In this document: in pieces, positions 8,845-18,369 of the stretch
How the letters are laid out: every line of letters begins with the position of its first letter
Position numbering within the stretch: position 1 is the first letter of the stretch
Assembly: GCA_031417835.1 (NCBI GenBank)
Contig: JANOWJ010000049.1
Span: 1 to 64,000 of the forward strand
Length of the DNA: 64,000 nucleotides
From: JADJLQ01 sp031417835
Lineage (GTDB): Bacteria > Bacteroidota > Bacteroidia > Chitinophagales > Saprospiraceae
Reading direction: 5' to 3'
Made by a program: the position numbers and the translations under genes
Notes under the pieces: generated by a model
What the model was told of the DNA's origin: nothing
The model's input: only the letters and a program-made list of their open reading frames with translations
The model's database searches: none

Positions 8845-9843
8845 ATGAAAATCTATATCCTTGCTTTTTTACTCCTTTTTCAAATCCCCTTTGCCAGAAT
8901 TGAGGTATTAGAATTTCCAGCGGTATCTCCGATCAATGATAGTCAGCAAAAACTGAATAGAATTAAATCGGGGGTAGCAAACATCGTTTTTAAATCTATT
9001 GATGGCGGACAAACATGGCAGGACATTAGCGAAGGGCTGCTTGAAAATGAGCAGGGAGATGGTTTCTTTTCAGATGGTAGTGGGCTTTATCTGCGTGCTG
9101 GAGATGGGATGTATCACAATAAACCAAATTCCAAAGCTCCTTTTTGGAAAAAAGAGATTTTCCCGGGCAAGCAGGGCAGCATTACTCCTGGTAGGACTGG
9201 AATATTTGCGTACAATTACGATGGCCAATTTATAAAAAAAATAAAAGGAACGAGTGTATGGTCGTCTGTGTACACAAATTTTCATGGGAAACAAGTACGC
9301 ACCGTTTTTGAAACTGCCGGAGGCACAGTTTTCATAGGCTCCGACAGCGGTCTTTTTAAATCCACTAACAATGGAAAAACCTGGAAACAAGTCCAGAATG
9401 GAGGCTGGGTAATGAAAATGGTAGAGTCACAAGGTGTACTCATGGCGACAAGCCAGGGAGGGATCATAAGATCGACCGATGAAGGTGAAAACTGGGATGT
9501 GGTGATTAGTGAGGGCGGTGTGGGCATCGCAATAGAACCCATCAAAAGTGGATTTGCTGCTATCACTTTCAGTACTAAGTCGAATACCAGAAGGGTACGA
9601 ACATCCTACGATGGTGGTAAAACCTGGCAGCCCATTGATGCTGACCTTCCGGCGCAACTCTCCATCGCTTCAATTATTCAGGTTGGTGAAGACCTCTTTT
9701 GTGGTCATCCTACTGGCATTTTTAGATCATCCGATAATGGAAAAACATGGAACCTGTTACTTCCTTCTATCGAAAATAAGGTCTTCAATTTATCTGTTTC
9801 AGGCAGCGTGATTTATGCCATACCCAGAAATGGAGGATGTTGA
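8845..9843 (+). CDS. Exported Asp-box (BNR/Ycf48-like) beta-propeller protein
   Basis: A 332-residue protein with an N-terminal signal ('MKIYILAFLLLFQIPFARI') and five Asp-box loops of the S-x-D-x-G-x-T-W type: 'SIDGGQTWQD', 'STNNGKTWKQ', 'STDEGENWDV', 'SYDGGKTWQP' and 'SSDNGKTWNL'. Such repeats build sialidase-fold or Ycf48-like propellers. The catalytic Arg triad of a true sialidase is not evident, so a binding or structural role is more likely. It probably sits in the periplasm or outside the cell. It has no operon partner. Confidence 0.8.
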   Translation: MKIYILAFLLLFQIPFARIEVLEFPAVSPINDSQQKLNRIKSGVANIVFKSIDGGQTWQDISEGLLENEQGDGFFSDGSGLYLRAGDGMYHNKPNSKAPFWKKEIFPGKQGSITPGRTGIFAYNYDGQFIKKIKGTSVWSSVYTNFHGKQVRTVFETAGGTVFIGSDSGLFKSTNNGKTWKQVQNGGWVMKMVESQGVLMATSQGGIIRSTDEGENWDVVISEGGVGIAIEPIKSGFAAITFSTKSNTRRVRTSYDGGKTWQPIDADLPAQLSIASIIQVGEDLFCGHPTGIFRSSDNGKTWNLLLPSIENKVFNLSVSGSVIYAIPRNGGC

Positions 9844-10150
9844 AAAATTCAGGTGAACTATCATCCGTGGGAGTGATAATTACTTAAGCTGTGGATATGG
9901 CTGACCCAGTACAGCATGCGATTTTTACCGAAATAAGCTTTAGCACGATCGAAGGCAAAAGATGAACCCCTTAAAGCCAATTTGAGCGTATTCAATTAAT
10001 TTATAACGAGTTGGCCGCAATAAATCGTAATTTGGGGATGATACTGATATTGGTGAGCTGATTAAAAATTCAGACTTAAGCCCCAGCGGCAAATCCGAAT
10101 ATTAAAAACAAGATTGAATAATGATTAATGAAATTTCAGCAATTATAGAA

Positions 10151-10155
10151 AGGGG
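10151..10155 (+). promoter_or_regulatory. Strong Shine-Dalgarno site fixing the kinase start
   Basis: AGGGG, within AAAGGGG, lies 7 bases before the ATG at 10163. Such a site is unusual beside the other genes of this window and is consistent with an imported gene; it favours ATG 10163 over ATG 10121 or 10157. Confidence 0.55.
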
Positions 10156-10162
10156 CATGAAC

Positions 10163-12673
10163 ATGGCTAATACGAATCTCGATCCCGCAGCCACAGGGAC
10201 CGATGGCTCAATAGATGTCATCACCGAGGGGCGGCGACAAGAAGTGCTACTTGCAGCAGGAGCCTTACAAAGGGCGATTTTCAACAGCGCCAACTTCTCC
10301 ATTATCGCCACCGATGCCAAAGGAGTTATTCAGCTATTCAATGTAGGAGCCGAAAGAATGCTGGGCTATGCAGCCTCCGAGGTGCTGAACAAAATCACTC
10401 CAGCCGAGATTTCTGATTCACATGAAGTGATCGCGCGAGCCCAGTCATTGAGCCTCGAATTAGCCACCCCGATAGCGCCAGGATTCGAAGCCCTGGTCTT
10501 TAAAGCCTCACGCGGGATTGAAGACATCTACGAATTGACCTATATCCGCAAGGACAGTAGCCGTTTCCCGGCGGTGGTATCGGTCACTGCCCTCCGCGAT
10601 GGACAAAGCACCATCATAGGTTACCTATTGATCGGTACAGATAATACAGCGCGCAAGCAGGCTGAAGAGGCTTTGCTGAGAGCTGGAGCTTTGCAGAATG
10701 CGATTTTCAACAGTGCAAACTTCTCGAGTATCGCCACCGATGCAAAAGGGGTCATTCAAATATTCAATGTCGGAGCTGAGCGCATGCTGGGCTACTCAGC
10801 TGCTGAAGTGTTAGATAAAATCACCCCTGCTGACATTTCCGATCCGCAGGAAGTGATCGCTCGCGCTAAGACTTTGAGCCTTGAACTCGCCACCACCATT
10901 ACACCGGGCTTCGAAGCCCTGGTCTTCAAAGCGTCGCGCGGGATCGAAGACATCTACGAATTGACCTACATCCGCAAAGATGGCAGTCGTTTTCCAGCGG
11001 TCGTATCAGTGACAGCACTACGGGACGATCAAGACATCATCATCGGATACCTTCTTATAGGCACTGATAATACTGCTCGAAAGCAGGTAGAAGAAGAGCA
11101 GAAGAAGCTGGATCAGCGTCTGCGAGATCAACAGTTCTACACCCGATCTTTGATCGAATCTAACATTGACGCGTTGATGACGACTGATCCATACGGGATC
11201 ATCACTGATGTAAACAAGCAGATGGAGGCGCTCACAGGCTGTACCCGCGACGAATTAATTGGTGCGCCCTTCAAGAACTACTTCACTGACCCAGAGCGGG
11301 CTGAAGCGGGCATTAAGCTAGTGCTCAGCGAAAAAAAGGTTACCAATTATGAACTCACCGCACGCGCCAGAAACGGTAAAGAGACTGTGGTATCGTACAA
11401 TGCGACGACCTTTTATAACCGGGATAGGAAATTACAGGGAGTATTTGCGGCAGCACGCGATGTCACTGAACTCAAACGATTTGAATGGACACTACAAGAT
11501 AAAAATGTCGAGTTGGAGATCGCTAAATCTGCGGCTGAACAAGCCAACCTTGCGAAGTCAGATTTCCTTTCCAGCATGAGCCATGAGCTTCGTACTCCAC
11601 TCAGCGCTATTCTGGGATTCGCACAACTGATGGAGTCTAATACTCCTCCGCCTTCATCATCTCAAATGGAAAACATTACCCAGATTCTACAGGCGGGATG
11701 GCATCTACTGAAGCTGATCAACGAAGTTCTAGATCTTGCAGTGATCGAGTCCGGAAAGGTATCTTTGTCCCCAGAACCGGTGTTGTTATCTGAAGTCATG
11801 CTCGAATGCCAGGCTATGATCGAACCACAGGCGCAACAAAGTAATGTTCAAGTTTCCTTTCCCCTGTTCGACATCCCCTGCTTCGTCAATGCTGACCGGA
11901 CCCGATTAAAGCAAGTGCTCATCAATCTTTTATCCAATGCTATAAAATACAACCGGGCAGGAGGAATGGTGGTGGTTGCATCCGCACCGGGCACTCCCGG
12001 ACATACGTATATCAGCGTCGAAGACACCGGCGAGGGATTATCTGAGGAAAAACTGGCTCAACTTTTCCAGCCTTTTAACCGCCTTGGACAAGAGGGCGGA
12101 AACAATCAAGGCACGGGTATCGGCCTGGTGGTAACCAAACGACTGGTCGAACTAATGGGTGGCACGATAGGCGTGGAAAGCAAGTCAGGCACTGGTAGTA
12201 AATTTTGGATTGAGCTGGCATCGACGGAAGCGCCACAACACATCACTGATCAGGCCGAACCCATAGTGGTTGTCCAAGCAGAAGTTGAGCATGGTGCACC
12301 GTTGCGTACCGTACTCTATATCGAGGATAACCCGGCCAACTTAAAGCTAGTGGAGCAACTTATAGCCCGTCGCCCTGATTTGCATTTGATAAGCGCAGTC
12401 AATGGGATTCTGGGCATCGAGCTTGCGCGTACCAGCCAACCGGATGTGATCCTGATGGACATCAATTTACCAGGCATGAGCGGTATCGAAGCCATGAAAA
12501 TCTTGCGCGAAACCACAGCTACCGCGCACATCCCCGTCATTGCCCTTACTGCAAACGCTATGGAACGGGACATCGAAAGGGGCCTTCAAGCAGGTTTCTT
12601 CTTGTATCTCACAAAACCGATCAGGATCACTGCCTTTATGGACGCATTGAACTTAGCGCTTAATATTTCATGA
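10163..12673 (+). CDS. Hybrid sensor histidine kinase: three PAS, HisKA, HATPase, REC
   Basis: Numbered from an ATG at 10121: PAS1 at about 46-185 and PAS2 at about 186-325 are nearly identical ('FNSANFS-IATDAKG' and 'NVGAERMLGY' occur in both), PAS3 is at about 345-460, and the phospho-acceptor His488 lies in 'SHELRTPLSAILG'. The HATPase has an N box ('LLSNAIKYNRAGG'), 'DTGEGL' and 'GTGIGL', and a C-terminal receiver has Asp780 in 'LMDINLPGMSG' and Lys in 'LTKPI'. No membrane segment is visible, so it is a soluble sensor. It lies 88 bases upstream of a REC-metallohydrolase gene, its likely partner. Base composition and codon choice (GCC, CGC, ATC) differ from the flanks and resemble beta-proteobacterial genes, suggesting transfer. 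The ligand is unknown. Confidence 0.92.
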   Translation: MANTNLDPAATGTDGSIDVITEGRRQEVLLAAGALQRAIFNSANFSIIATDAKGVIQLFNVGAERMLGYAASEVLNKITPAEISDSHEVIARAQSLSLELATPIAPGFEALVFKASRGIEDIYELTYIRKDSSRFPAVVSVTALRDGQSTIIGYLLIGTDNTARKQAEEALLRAGALQNAIFNSANFSSIATDAKGVIQIFNVGAERMLGYSAAEVLDKITPADISDPQEVIARAKTLSLELATTITPGFEALVFKASRGIEDIYELTYIRKDGSRFPAVVSVTALRDDQDIIIGYLLIGTDNTARKQVEEEQKKLDQRLRDQQFYTRSLIESNIDALMTTDPYGIITDVNKQMEALTGCTRDELIGAPFKNYFTDPERAEAGIKLVLSEKKVTNYELTARARNGKETVVSYNATTFYNRDRKLQGVFAAARDVTELKRFEWTLQDKNVELEIAKSAAEQANLAKSDFLSSMSHELRTPLSAILGFAQLMESNTPPPSSSQMENITQILQAGWHLLKLINEVLDLAVIESGKVSLSPEPVLLSEVMLECQAMIEPQAQQSNVQVSFPLFDIPCFVNADRTRLKQVLINLLSNAIKYNRAGGMVVVASAPGTPGHTYISVEDTGEGLSEEKLAQLFQPFNRLGQEGGNNQGTGIGLVVTKRLVELMGGTIGVESKSGTGSKFWIELASTEAPQHITDQAEPIVVVQAEVEHGAPLRTVLYIEDNPANLKLVEQLIARRPDLHLISAVNGILGIELARTSQPDVILMDINLPGMSGIEAMKILRETTATAHIPVIALTANAMERDIERGLQAGFFLYLTKPIRITAFMDALNLALNIS

Positions 12674-12761
12674 AAGGTACTTCGTTAAAAAAATAACCTC
12701 AGACATTTGCAAATGAAAATACCATAATCGATTATCTTTCATCGACCCACAGATTTAGTTT

Positions 12762-13994
12762 ATGAAAAAAGTTCTCCTGATCGACGATAATGCTGCGATT
12801 TTGACCTTCATGACGAAACGGTTAAAATCAGAAAATGTCGAGACATTGACTGCTGACAATGGAGTCGATGGATTGCAAATTGCAAGAGAACACCACCCCG
12901 ATGTAGTGGTTCTGGACTTGATGATGCCCAAGATGCATGGCTATACGCTTATTCAAGAGATCCGCAACGATGCTAACCTGAAAAATGTCAAGATTCTGGT
13001 GATCTCTGCCAAAACGTATGCAGCGGATTTAGAAAGAACGATAAGGCTGGGAGCAGATCGTTATTTGAGTAAACCTTTCGACTTACAGGTGTTCTGGAAA
13101 GCTATCGCTGACCTTTTGGGTGAAACCAAATTACCTTTTACCATTCGGTTCTGGGGAGTACGCGGTTCTATTGCCACGCCAGGGCCAGACACTGTGAAAT
13201 ATGGCGGTAATACGGCCTGCACTGAAGTACGATGCGGCGAACAATTGCTGATTCTGGATGCCGGCACTGGCATTCGGCAGTTGGGGCTTTCTCTCCTCCA
13301 TGAAACCAAGCAGAAACCGATCAATGGACACATCTTTATAGGGCACACGCACTGGGATCATATTCAGGGATTCCCTTTTTTTGCTCCAGCTTACATTCCA
13401 CGTAATGAGTTTACGATTTACAGCCTGCACGGTGCTGAAAAACCGCTCGAAAAAGTATTTAGGGGACTGATGGATAACGACTACTTTCCAGTCCCTTTGA
13501 CCGAAATGAAGGCAAACCTGGAGTTTCGCGAATTAGAGTCCGAAGTGAATTTGGGCGAAATCCAAGTTACTTATATGTTCCTGAATCATCCCGGTCTTGC
13601 AATAGGTTTCCGTATATCTTATGCGGGCCGATCTTTGGTCTATATCAGCGATCACGAAAATTATGGCCGTTTGTCGCCGAGTGGGCCAGGTCCGCATCCG
13701 CTCGACTTAGAAATAACTCGCTTTGCTGAGAATGCGGATTTGTTGATCTCTGAAGCGCAATATACAGAGGAGGAGTATGCTCAGAAAAAGGGCTGGGGAC
13801 ACAGCACCTTCTTGGATGCTTTAGAGCGAGCCGCTGATGCAAATGTAAAACGATTGGCTATTATCCATCATGATCCTGATCATGACGATACATTCATGGA
13901 TCAGATTTCTGAATTCTGTCAAAAAGTGATTGCGGAGCGGAACTATACATTTTCCTGTATCCTGGCCCAAGAGGGAGGTTCGATTGAACTCTGA
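12762..13994 (+). CDS. Response regulator fused to a metallo-beta-lactamase-fold hydrolase
   Basis: A 410-residue protein. Residues 1-120 form a receiver with Asp8/Asp9, phospho-acceptor Asp52 ('VVLDLMMPKMHGY') and Lys104 ('LSKPF'). From about 126 a metallo-beta-lactamase-fold domain follows: 'FWGVRGSIATPGP', 'LDAGTGIRQLG', the metal motif 'HTHWDH' at 195-200, 'NHPGLAIGFRI', 'YISDHEN' and the late 'IIHHDPDH'. The hydrolase half resembles PhnP/PqqB or cyclic-nucleotide phosphodiesterase-type enzymes. The output of this two-component system would then be an enzyme activity rather than DNA binding. It follows the hybrid kinase and shares its composition. The substrate is unknown. Confidence 0.9.
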   Translation: MKKVLLIDDNAAILTFMTKRLKSENVETLTADNGVDGLQIAREHHPDVVVLDLMMPKMHGYTLIQEIRNDANLKNVKILVISAKTYAADLERTIRLGADRYLSKPFDLQVFWKAIADLLGETKLPFTIRFWGVRGSIATPGPDTVKYGGNTACTEVRCGEQLLILDAGTGIRQLGLSLLHETKQKPINGHIFIGHTHWDHIQGFPFFAPAYIPRNEFTIYSLHGAEKPLEKVFRGLMDNDYFPVPLTEMKANLEFRELESEVNLGEIQVTYMFLNHPGLAIGFRISYAGRSLVYISDHENYGRLSPSGPGPHPLDLEITRFAENADLLISEAQYTEEEYAQKKGWGHSTFLDALERAADANVKRLAIIHHDPDHDDTFMDQISEFCQKVIAERNYTFSCILAQEGGSIEL

Positions 13995-14272
13995 AGGGGG
14001 GCTGTTGAGGATTCATTATAACTCCTCGCCGTCATAAAACCATATCACGATAATTGCAAAAAATTAATCCGGCCTTTAAATCGAAAAAAGCATCAAAATT
14101 CCTTCTATAAATCGCATTCGCCATACCCCAATGACTTGCATTTATATTAATATTGTATGAACTATCCCGTGACCTAAAGTAAATTGTCTTGATTAATCAA
14201 TATTTCTAATTGGCGCATTCACTTTTTATATAATGTGTTTTTATGATTTTCCCGTATCGTTGAGTTATTAAA

Positions 14273-15067
14273 ATGAAATATAATCTTCAAATTATTCCAA
14301 CCGATTTACTGGAGCAGTATTGCAAGAAGGTAGATAAAAAATTGTCAAAAATGTTTGATAACCTGAAGGATGCTGAAATATCAACCAAAACATTTAGTTT
14401 TTATACTTCAGTATCTGTCATTGCTTCCTCACGAATTGAAGGCGAACAAATGGAAGTGGATAGTTACATTAAACACAAAATGTTGAACATTGAGTATCAG
14501 CCCGACCTTGTTCAAAAGCCCAATGATTTATACAAAGCATATTTGTTTGCGCAGAAAAACAAATTGACAAAAGCCAATTTTTTTAAGTCTCATACTTTAC
14601 TTTCAAAACATTTGTTGCCTAAAGCCAAGCAAGGTGTACTGCGAACAGGCAATAAGGTGGTGATGGAGCATAACATAGGTCGCATACAATACGAAGCAGC
14701 ACCCGTAGCTGATGTAAATAAACCATTTGAATTGCTTTGGAAAGATATTTCTGCTTTAAAAAAAGAAAAACTTACACATCAGGAAATATTTTATTTCGCT
14801 GCATTTATTCATATCGTGTTTGTAAATATTCACCCTTTTGAAGATGGAAACGGTAGAGCAGGACGACTATTTGAAAAATGGTTCCTTGCCGAAATGCTAG
14901 GACCGAAGGCTTGGTATATACAAAGCGAATTAAATTACTACAAACATGTAAACGATTACTATAAAAGCCTGAATAGACTGGGAATATTTTATCATCAATT
15001 AGATTATACAAAAGCACTTCCCTTTTTAATGATGTTACCAAAAGCATTTGCAGCAACCGAAAAATGA
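14273..15067 (+). CDS. Fic family protein (AMP-transferase fold)
   Basis: A 264-residue protein with the complete Fic active site 'HPFEDGNGRAGR' at residues 187-198; the His is the catalytic base. An N-terminal inhibitory motif of the (S/T)xxxE(G/N) kind is present as 'SSRIEG' at 52-57, which marks a class II Fic protein held in check by its own helix. Most such enzymes transfer AMP from ATP to a hydroxyl of a target protein. No toxin-antitoxin partner is adjacent: the flanks are a 278-base gap and the DUF3237 gene. Targets are unknown. The family call is firm. Confidence 0.92.
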   Translation: MKYNLQIIPTDLLEQYCKKVDKKLSKMFDNLKDAEISTKTFSFYTSVSVIASSRIEGEQMEVDSYIKHKMLNIEYQPDLVQKPNDLYKAYLFAQKNKLTKANFFKSHTLLSKHLLPKAKQGVLRTGNKVVMEHNIGRIQYEAAPVADVNKPFELLWKDISALKKEKLTHQEIFYFAAFIHIVFVNIHPFEDGNGRAGRLFEKWFLAEMLGPKAWYIQSELNYYKHVNDYYKSLNRLGIFYHQLDYTKALPFLMMLPKAFAATEK

Positions 15068-15209
15068 AATTCAACGGAGAAACATTGTGTAAGAAGTCAT
15101 TGATAAATCACATGAGTATATTTAACTCTCGATATGAGTTTCTAAATAAACGTTCAAAAATTAATCCTATTGATGCAATTGTTATCCATATTCAATATTC
15201 TTTTACAAA

Positions 15210-15731
15210 ATGAAAATTCTTATATCAAGCATCCTCATCTTGGCTAGCTCATATGTACTATCACAGGGTACCCCCACTGCGCCATCCTTGCAATATCTAT
15301 GCGAATTAAAAATAAAATTGGATCCAGCCATTGTGGTCGGTCAGACACCTAAAGGCTTGCGGCGGATAATACCCATCGTAGGCGGTATTGTGCAAGGTCC
15401 ACTATTGAATGGGGAAATAATAAAAGGTGGTGCTGACTGGCAATACATCAGACCGGATGGCACGGTAGAGTTAGAGGCACATTATCAAATCAGGACTACA
15501 GATAGTGTCATTATATACATCACCAATACTGGGATCAGAGCAGCAACTCCGGAGGTCACTGCCAAAATGGCCAATGGAGTTCAAGTTTCACCAACTGAAT
15601 ATTACTTCAGAGCTACTCCAAAATTTGAAGCACCTACAGGGAAGTATTATTGGATGAATAACTCGATCTTTATCTGTAAAGGTATTCGCAATCCTGATCA
15701 TGTACTCATTCAGGTATGGAAAGTATTGTAA
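15210..15731 (+). CDS. Exported DUF3237 protein
   Basis: A 173-residue protein with a signal peptide ('MKILISSILILASSYVLSQG') and the DUF3237 pattern: 'LQYLCELKIKLDPAIVVGQTPKGLRRIIPIVGG', 'GPLLNGEIIKGGADWQYIRPDGTVELEAHYQI', 'TNTGIRA' and a final 'YYFRATPKFEAPTGKYYWMNN'. DUF3237 proteins form a small barrel and often sit in aromatic or terpenoid catabolic clusters; no activity is established. It is the first gene of a run whose products nearly all carry export signals, 9 bases before the AraC gene. Confidence 0.85.
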   Translation: MKILISSILILASSYVLSQGTPTAPSLQYLCELKIKLDPAIVVGQTPKGLRRIIPIVGGIVQGPLLNGEIIKGGADWQYIRPDGTVELEAHYQIRTTDSVIIYITNTGIRAATPEVTAKMANGVQVSPTEYYFRATPKFEAPTGKYYWMNNSIFICKGIRNPDHVLIQVWKVL

Positions 15732-15740
15732 TGGATAGCC

Positions 15741-16643
15741 ATGACTTTGATTAAAAAAAAGCCTAAAATTCCTATAATCAGACCTTCCGAGTTTGACGAT
15801 TATATTTTTGTCAATTGGAGTGCACCTGTATCTGCTTTTTATCCAAAATTTCATGTTGAAAGAATTGAAAATTATAAAAAGCATCTGAAGCTTCCTTTGC
15901 CACCTCATAGGCGATCGGTACATTTTTTTATATACCTTACTAGGGGCAAAGTCGTCAGAAGTAAAGGATTGACGAAGTATACGATCAAGCCTAACACCTT
16001 CTTTTTTTTACCGGCTGATCAAATTACAGCACTTGAATATGTTAGTAAAGATGCTAAAGGCTTTTATTGCCACTTTATGCTTGATATTTTTTCCACTTTA
16101 AAGATCAAGGACCTTAAACATTTTCCTTTCTTCGATCTGGCTGCGGAGCCTACTTTAAACATAAAGGAGCCCGAAAGAATAGTGCAGTTACTAAATTTGC
16201 TTGAAGCAGAGAAAATTAAAAACAATCCGGATCGATTTGAATTGATACCTATTTATCTGTTGGCTTTATTGAGCGAAATTAATTTGCTACACCTGCCACA
16301 GCGCATTTTAAAAAAGGATGCCTCGACACAATTGACCCAACGGTTTAAATCGGCGCTTGCGGAACATATAGGTCACAAAAGGACCATACAGGAATTTGCA
16401 ACGCATCTCTCCGTATCGCCTAACCACCTCAATAAATGTGTGCAATCCACCATTGGGAAAACATCCCATGAATTATTGGATGAGATGCGTATTCTGGAAG
16501 CGAAGGTGTTGTTGTTGCAAACTGATCTTACTATTCGAGAAATTGCGTATAACATCTCAAGATTTGAGCCTAGTGATTTCGCACGATTTTTTAAATCAAA
16601 AACCGGCGTGACGCCACATCAATTTAGAATGGGCACTTTTTGA
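15741..16643 (+). CDS. AraC-family transcription regulator
   Basis: A 300-residue protein with an N-terminal cupin-like sensor ('PLPPHRRSVHFFIYLTRGKV', 'FFFLPADQITALEYV') and a C-terminal double HTH: 'IQEFATHLSVSPNHLNKCV' and 'IREIAYNISRFEPSDFARFFKSKTGVTPHQF'. It shares layout and many residues with the regulator at 54513-55427 (- strand), so the two are paralogues. Located between the DUF3237 gene and the FAH-fusion gene, it is the probable local activator of the 15-25 kb genes. The effector is most likely an aromatic acid (inferred from neighbours). Confidence 0.88.
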   Translation: MTLIKKKPKIPIIRPSEFDDYIFVNWSAPVSAFYPKFHVERIENYKKHLKLPLPPHRRSVHFFIYLTRGKVVRSKGLTKYTIKPNTFFFLPADQITALEYVSKDAKGFYCHFMLDIFSTLKIKDLKHFPFFDLAAEPTLNIKEPERIVQLLNLLEAEKIKNNPDRFELIPIYLLALLSEINLLHLPQRILKKDASTQLTQRFKSALAEHIGHKRTIQEFATHLSVSPNHLNKCVQSTIGKTSHELLDEMRILEAKVLLLQTDLTIREIAYNISRFEPSDFARFFKSKTGVTPHQFRMGTF

Positions 16644-16723
16644 TTGATTTTACATAGTATTCCAGCCATTCTGCATATTTAGTGTTCCTTTTTTTAATCA
16701 ACTTTGTATCAGATTCCAAATGT

Positions 16724-18346
16724 ATGATGATGAAAAATTGTTTAACTGCTATTTTAATACTGGCATATCAGGTGCTTTCTGCCCAAGGATTGGTAGATGG
16801 AATAAAACTTTTTCGATATGGTCCGTTTGAAAATGAAAAACCTGCCGTAGAATATGCAGATGGTACTCGATTGGATGTAAAGGCATTTGGTGAAGATTAT
16901 ACGGAACAATTTTTTGCTACTGATGGTATATCGCGATTGATCACTTGGTTGTCACAGAATGCTGCTCGATGTAAAAGGGTGCCTTTGACAGAACGTTTTG
17001 GATCTTGTATAGCTCGCCCGTCCAAACTAGTAGCCATAGGCTTAAATTATGCTGACCATGTAAAAGAAGGTCCCGGTCAGGGAGTCGCAACGCCGTTGCC
17101 TAGAGAGCCCATTATTTTCTTTAAATCTACAACTGCAATGTGCGGCCCTTTTGATCCGGTCATCATACCGAAAAATGCTCAGAAATTGGATTGGGAAGTA
17201 GAATTAGCGGTAGTCATAAGTAAAAAAGCATCTTATGTGAGCGAAGCAGATGCCTTACAATATGTGGCAGGATATACGGTGATCAATGATTACAGCGAGC
17301 GAGAATGGCAATTGCAAAAGGATGGCGGCCAATGGGATAAAGGTAAAGGTGCAGACCGATTTGCACCTGTGGGACCCTATTTGATTTTGGCACAGCAGAT
17401 TAAAGACCCGCAAAATCTCAAGCTATGGCTCAAGGTAAATGGTGAAAAAAAACAATCTGCCAATACAAAAGATATGATATTTAGCGTCGCCAAACTCATA
17501 AGCTATACGAGTCATCATATGACTTTGCTGCCGGGTGATATCATCGCTACAGGCACTCCGTCCGGTGTCGGCAGTGCTCAAAAACCTCCGGTGTATTTAA
17601 AGGAAGGGGATGAAGTAGAACTTTCGATTGAACAAATAGGAACCCAAAAACAAACGGTGATTTCTTACTTACAGTCACAATTGACTTCAGATGAATGGAA
17701 GGACTATAAAGCCTGGGTGGCGCTGGGTGTTGGAGGCTTGCCGCATACGATAGAAGGCTTCCGAACTGTACAAGCGATGAATGCGCGAATGGGCAATCCA
17801 CTGGATGTAAGTCGTATAGCTCCTTTGATAGGTACTCCACTGGATAAATCATTCCTGAAAAAATTGCCTCTTCGTGTAGGGATTAAACCCATGATCGCAC
17901 CCTATGCCATACCGCATCGGCAGACGGACCAACACAACGATACACTTGTGAGAGCAGTACAGACCAGAATCTTTGATGCTCAAATAGCATCTAATCCTAA
18001 GTTGTTGCATTATCAAACCAGCGGATTTGAACGGAATAATAAAGCCATCTTTTTAAAAGATACACTTCAGGCCAATGCCGCTATGATAAAATCGGTGCAT
18101 GGTGAAGTCGGCCACATACACCCTAGCGACGGGTCGATGCATATAACCTATCTAAGCCCAAGTGATGCAAAAAAAGTCATCGAGTCGGGATGGGGCGAAT
18201 TTCACGGCCTTGCAGGTGATGGAAGACTAACCCATATCTATATGATGTTGTACGCTCCGCGAGATGAAAAGGAATTATTGATTACGAAACAAATCTTAGA
18301 AGCGGCCATTAAATACGCTACTTTTATTCCAAAGACAAATAAGTAA
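16724..18346 (+). CDS. Exported fumarylacetoacetate hydrolase-fold protein fused to a luciferase-like (DUF5519) domain
   Basis: The start is taken at ATG 16724 ('MMMKNCLTAILILAYQVLSAQG'), which gives a clear signal peptide; an upstream in-frame GTG at 16682 would destroy it. The FAH domain follows: 'KLVAIGLNYADHVKEG', metal-site acidic residues in 'DWEVELAVVISKKA', 'YTVINDYSEREWQ' and 'LLPGDIIATGTPSGVG'. From about residue 325 a second domain begins with 'WVALGVGGLPHTIEGF' and ends with 'HIHPSDGSMHITYLSPSDA' and 'SGWGEFHGLAG', the signature of the DUF5519/'luciferase' family. FAH enzymes hydrolyse C-C bonds of diketo acids in the cytosol; an exported fusion is unusual. The dienelactone hydrolase-like gene follows after 23 bases. 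Confidence 0.88.
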   Translation: MMMKNCLTAILILAYQVLSAQGLVDGIKLFRYGPFENEKPAVEYADGTRLDVKAFGEDYTEQFFATDGISRLITWLSQNAARCKRVPLTERFGSCIARPSKLVAIGLNYADHVKEGPGQGVATPLPREPIIFFKSTTAMCGPFDPVIIPKNAQKLDWEVELAVVISKKASYVSEADALQYVAGYTVINDYSEREWQLQKDGGQWDKGKGADRFAPVGPYLILAQQIKDPQNLKLWLKVNGEKKQSANTKDMIFSVAKLISYTSHHMTLLPGDIIATGTPSGVGSAQKPPVYLKEGDEVELSIEQIGTQKQTVISYLQSQLTSDEWKDYKAWVALGVGGLPHTIEGFRTVQAMNARMGNPLDVSRIAPLIGTPLDKSFLKKLPLRVGIKPMIAPYAIPHRQTDQHNDTLVRAVQTRIFDAQIASNPKLLHYQTSGFERNNKAIFLKDTLQANAAMIKSVHGEVGHIHPSDGSMHITYLSPSDAKKVIESGWGEFHGLAGDGRLTHIYMMLYAPRDEKELLITKQILEAAIKYATFIPKTNK

Positions 18347-18369
18347 TTCATTTTTAAAAAATTCACCTT

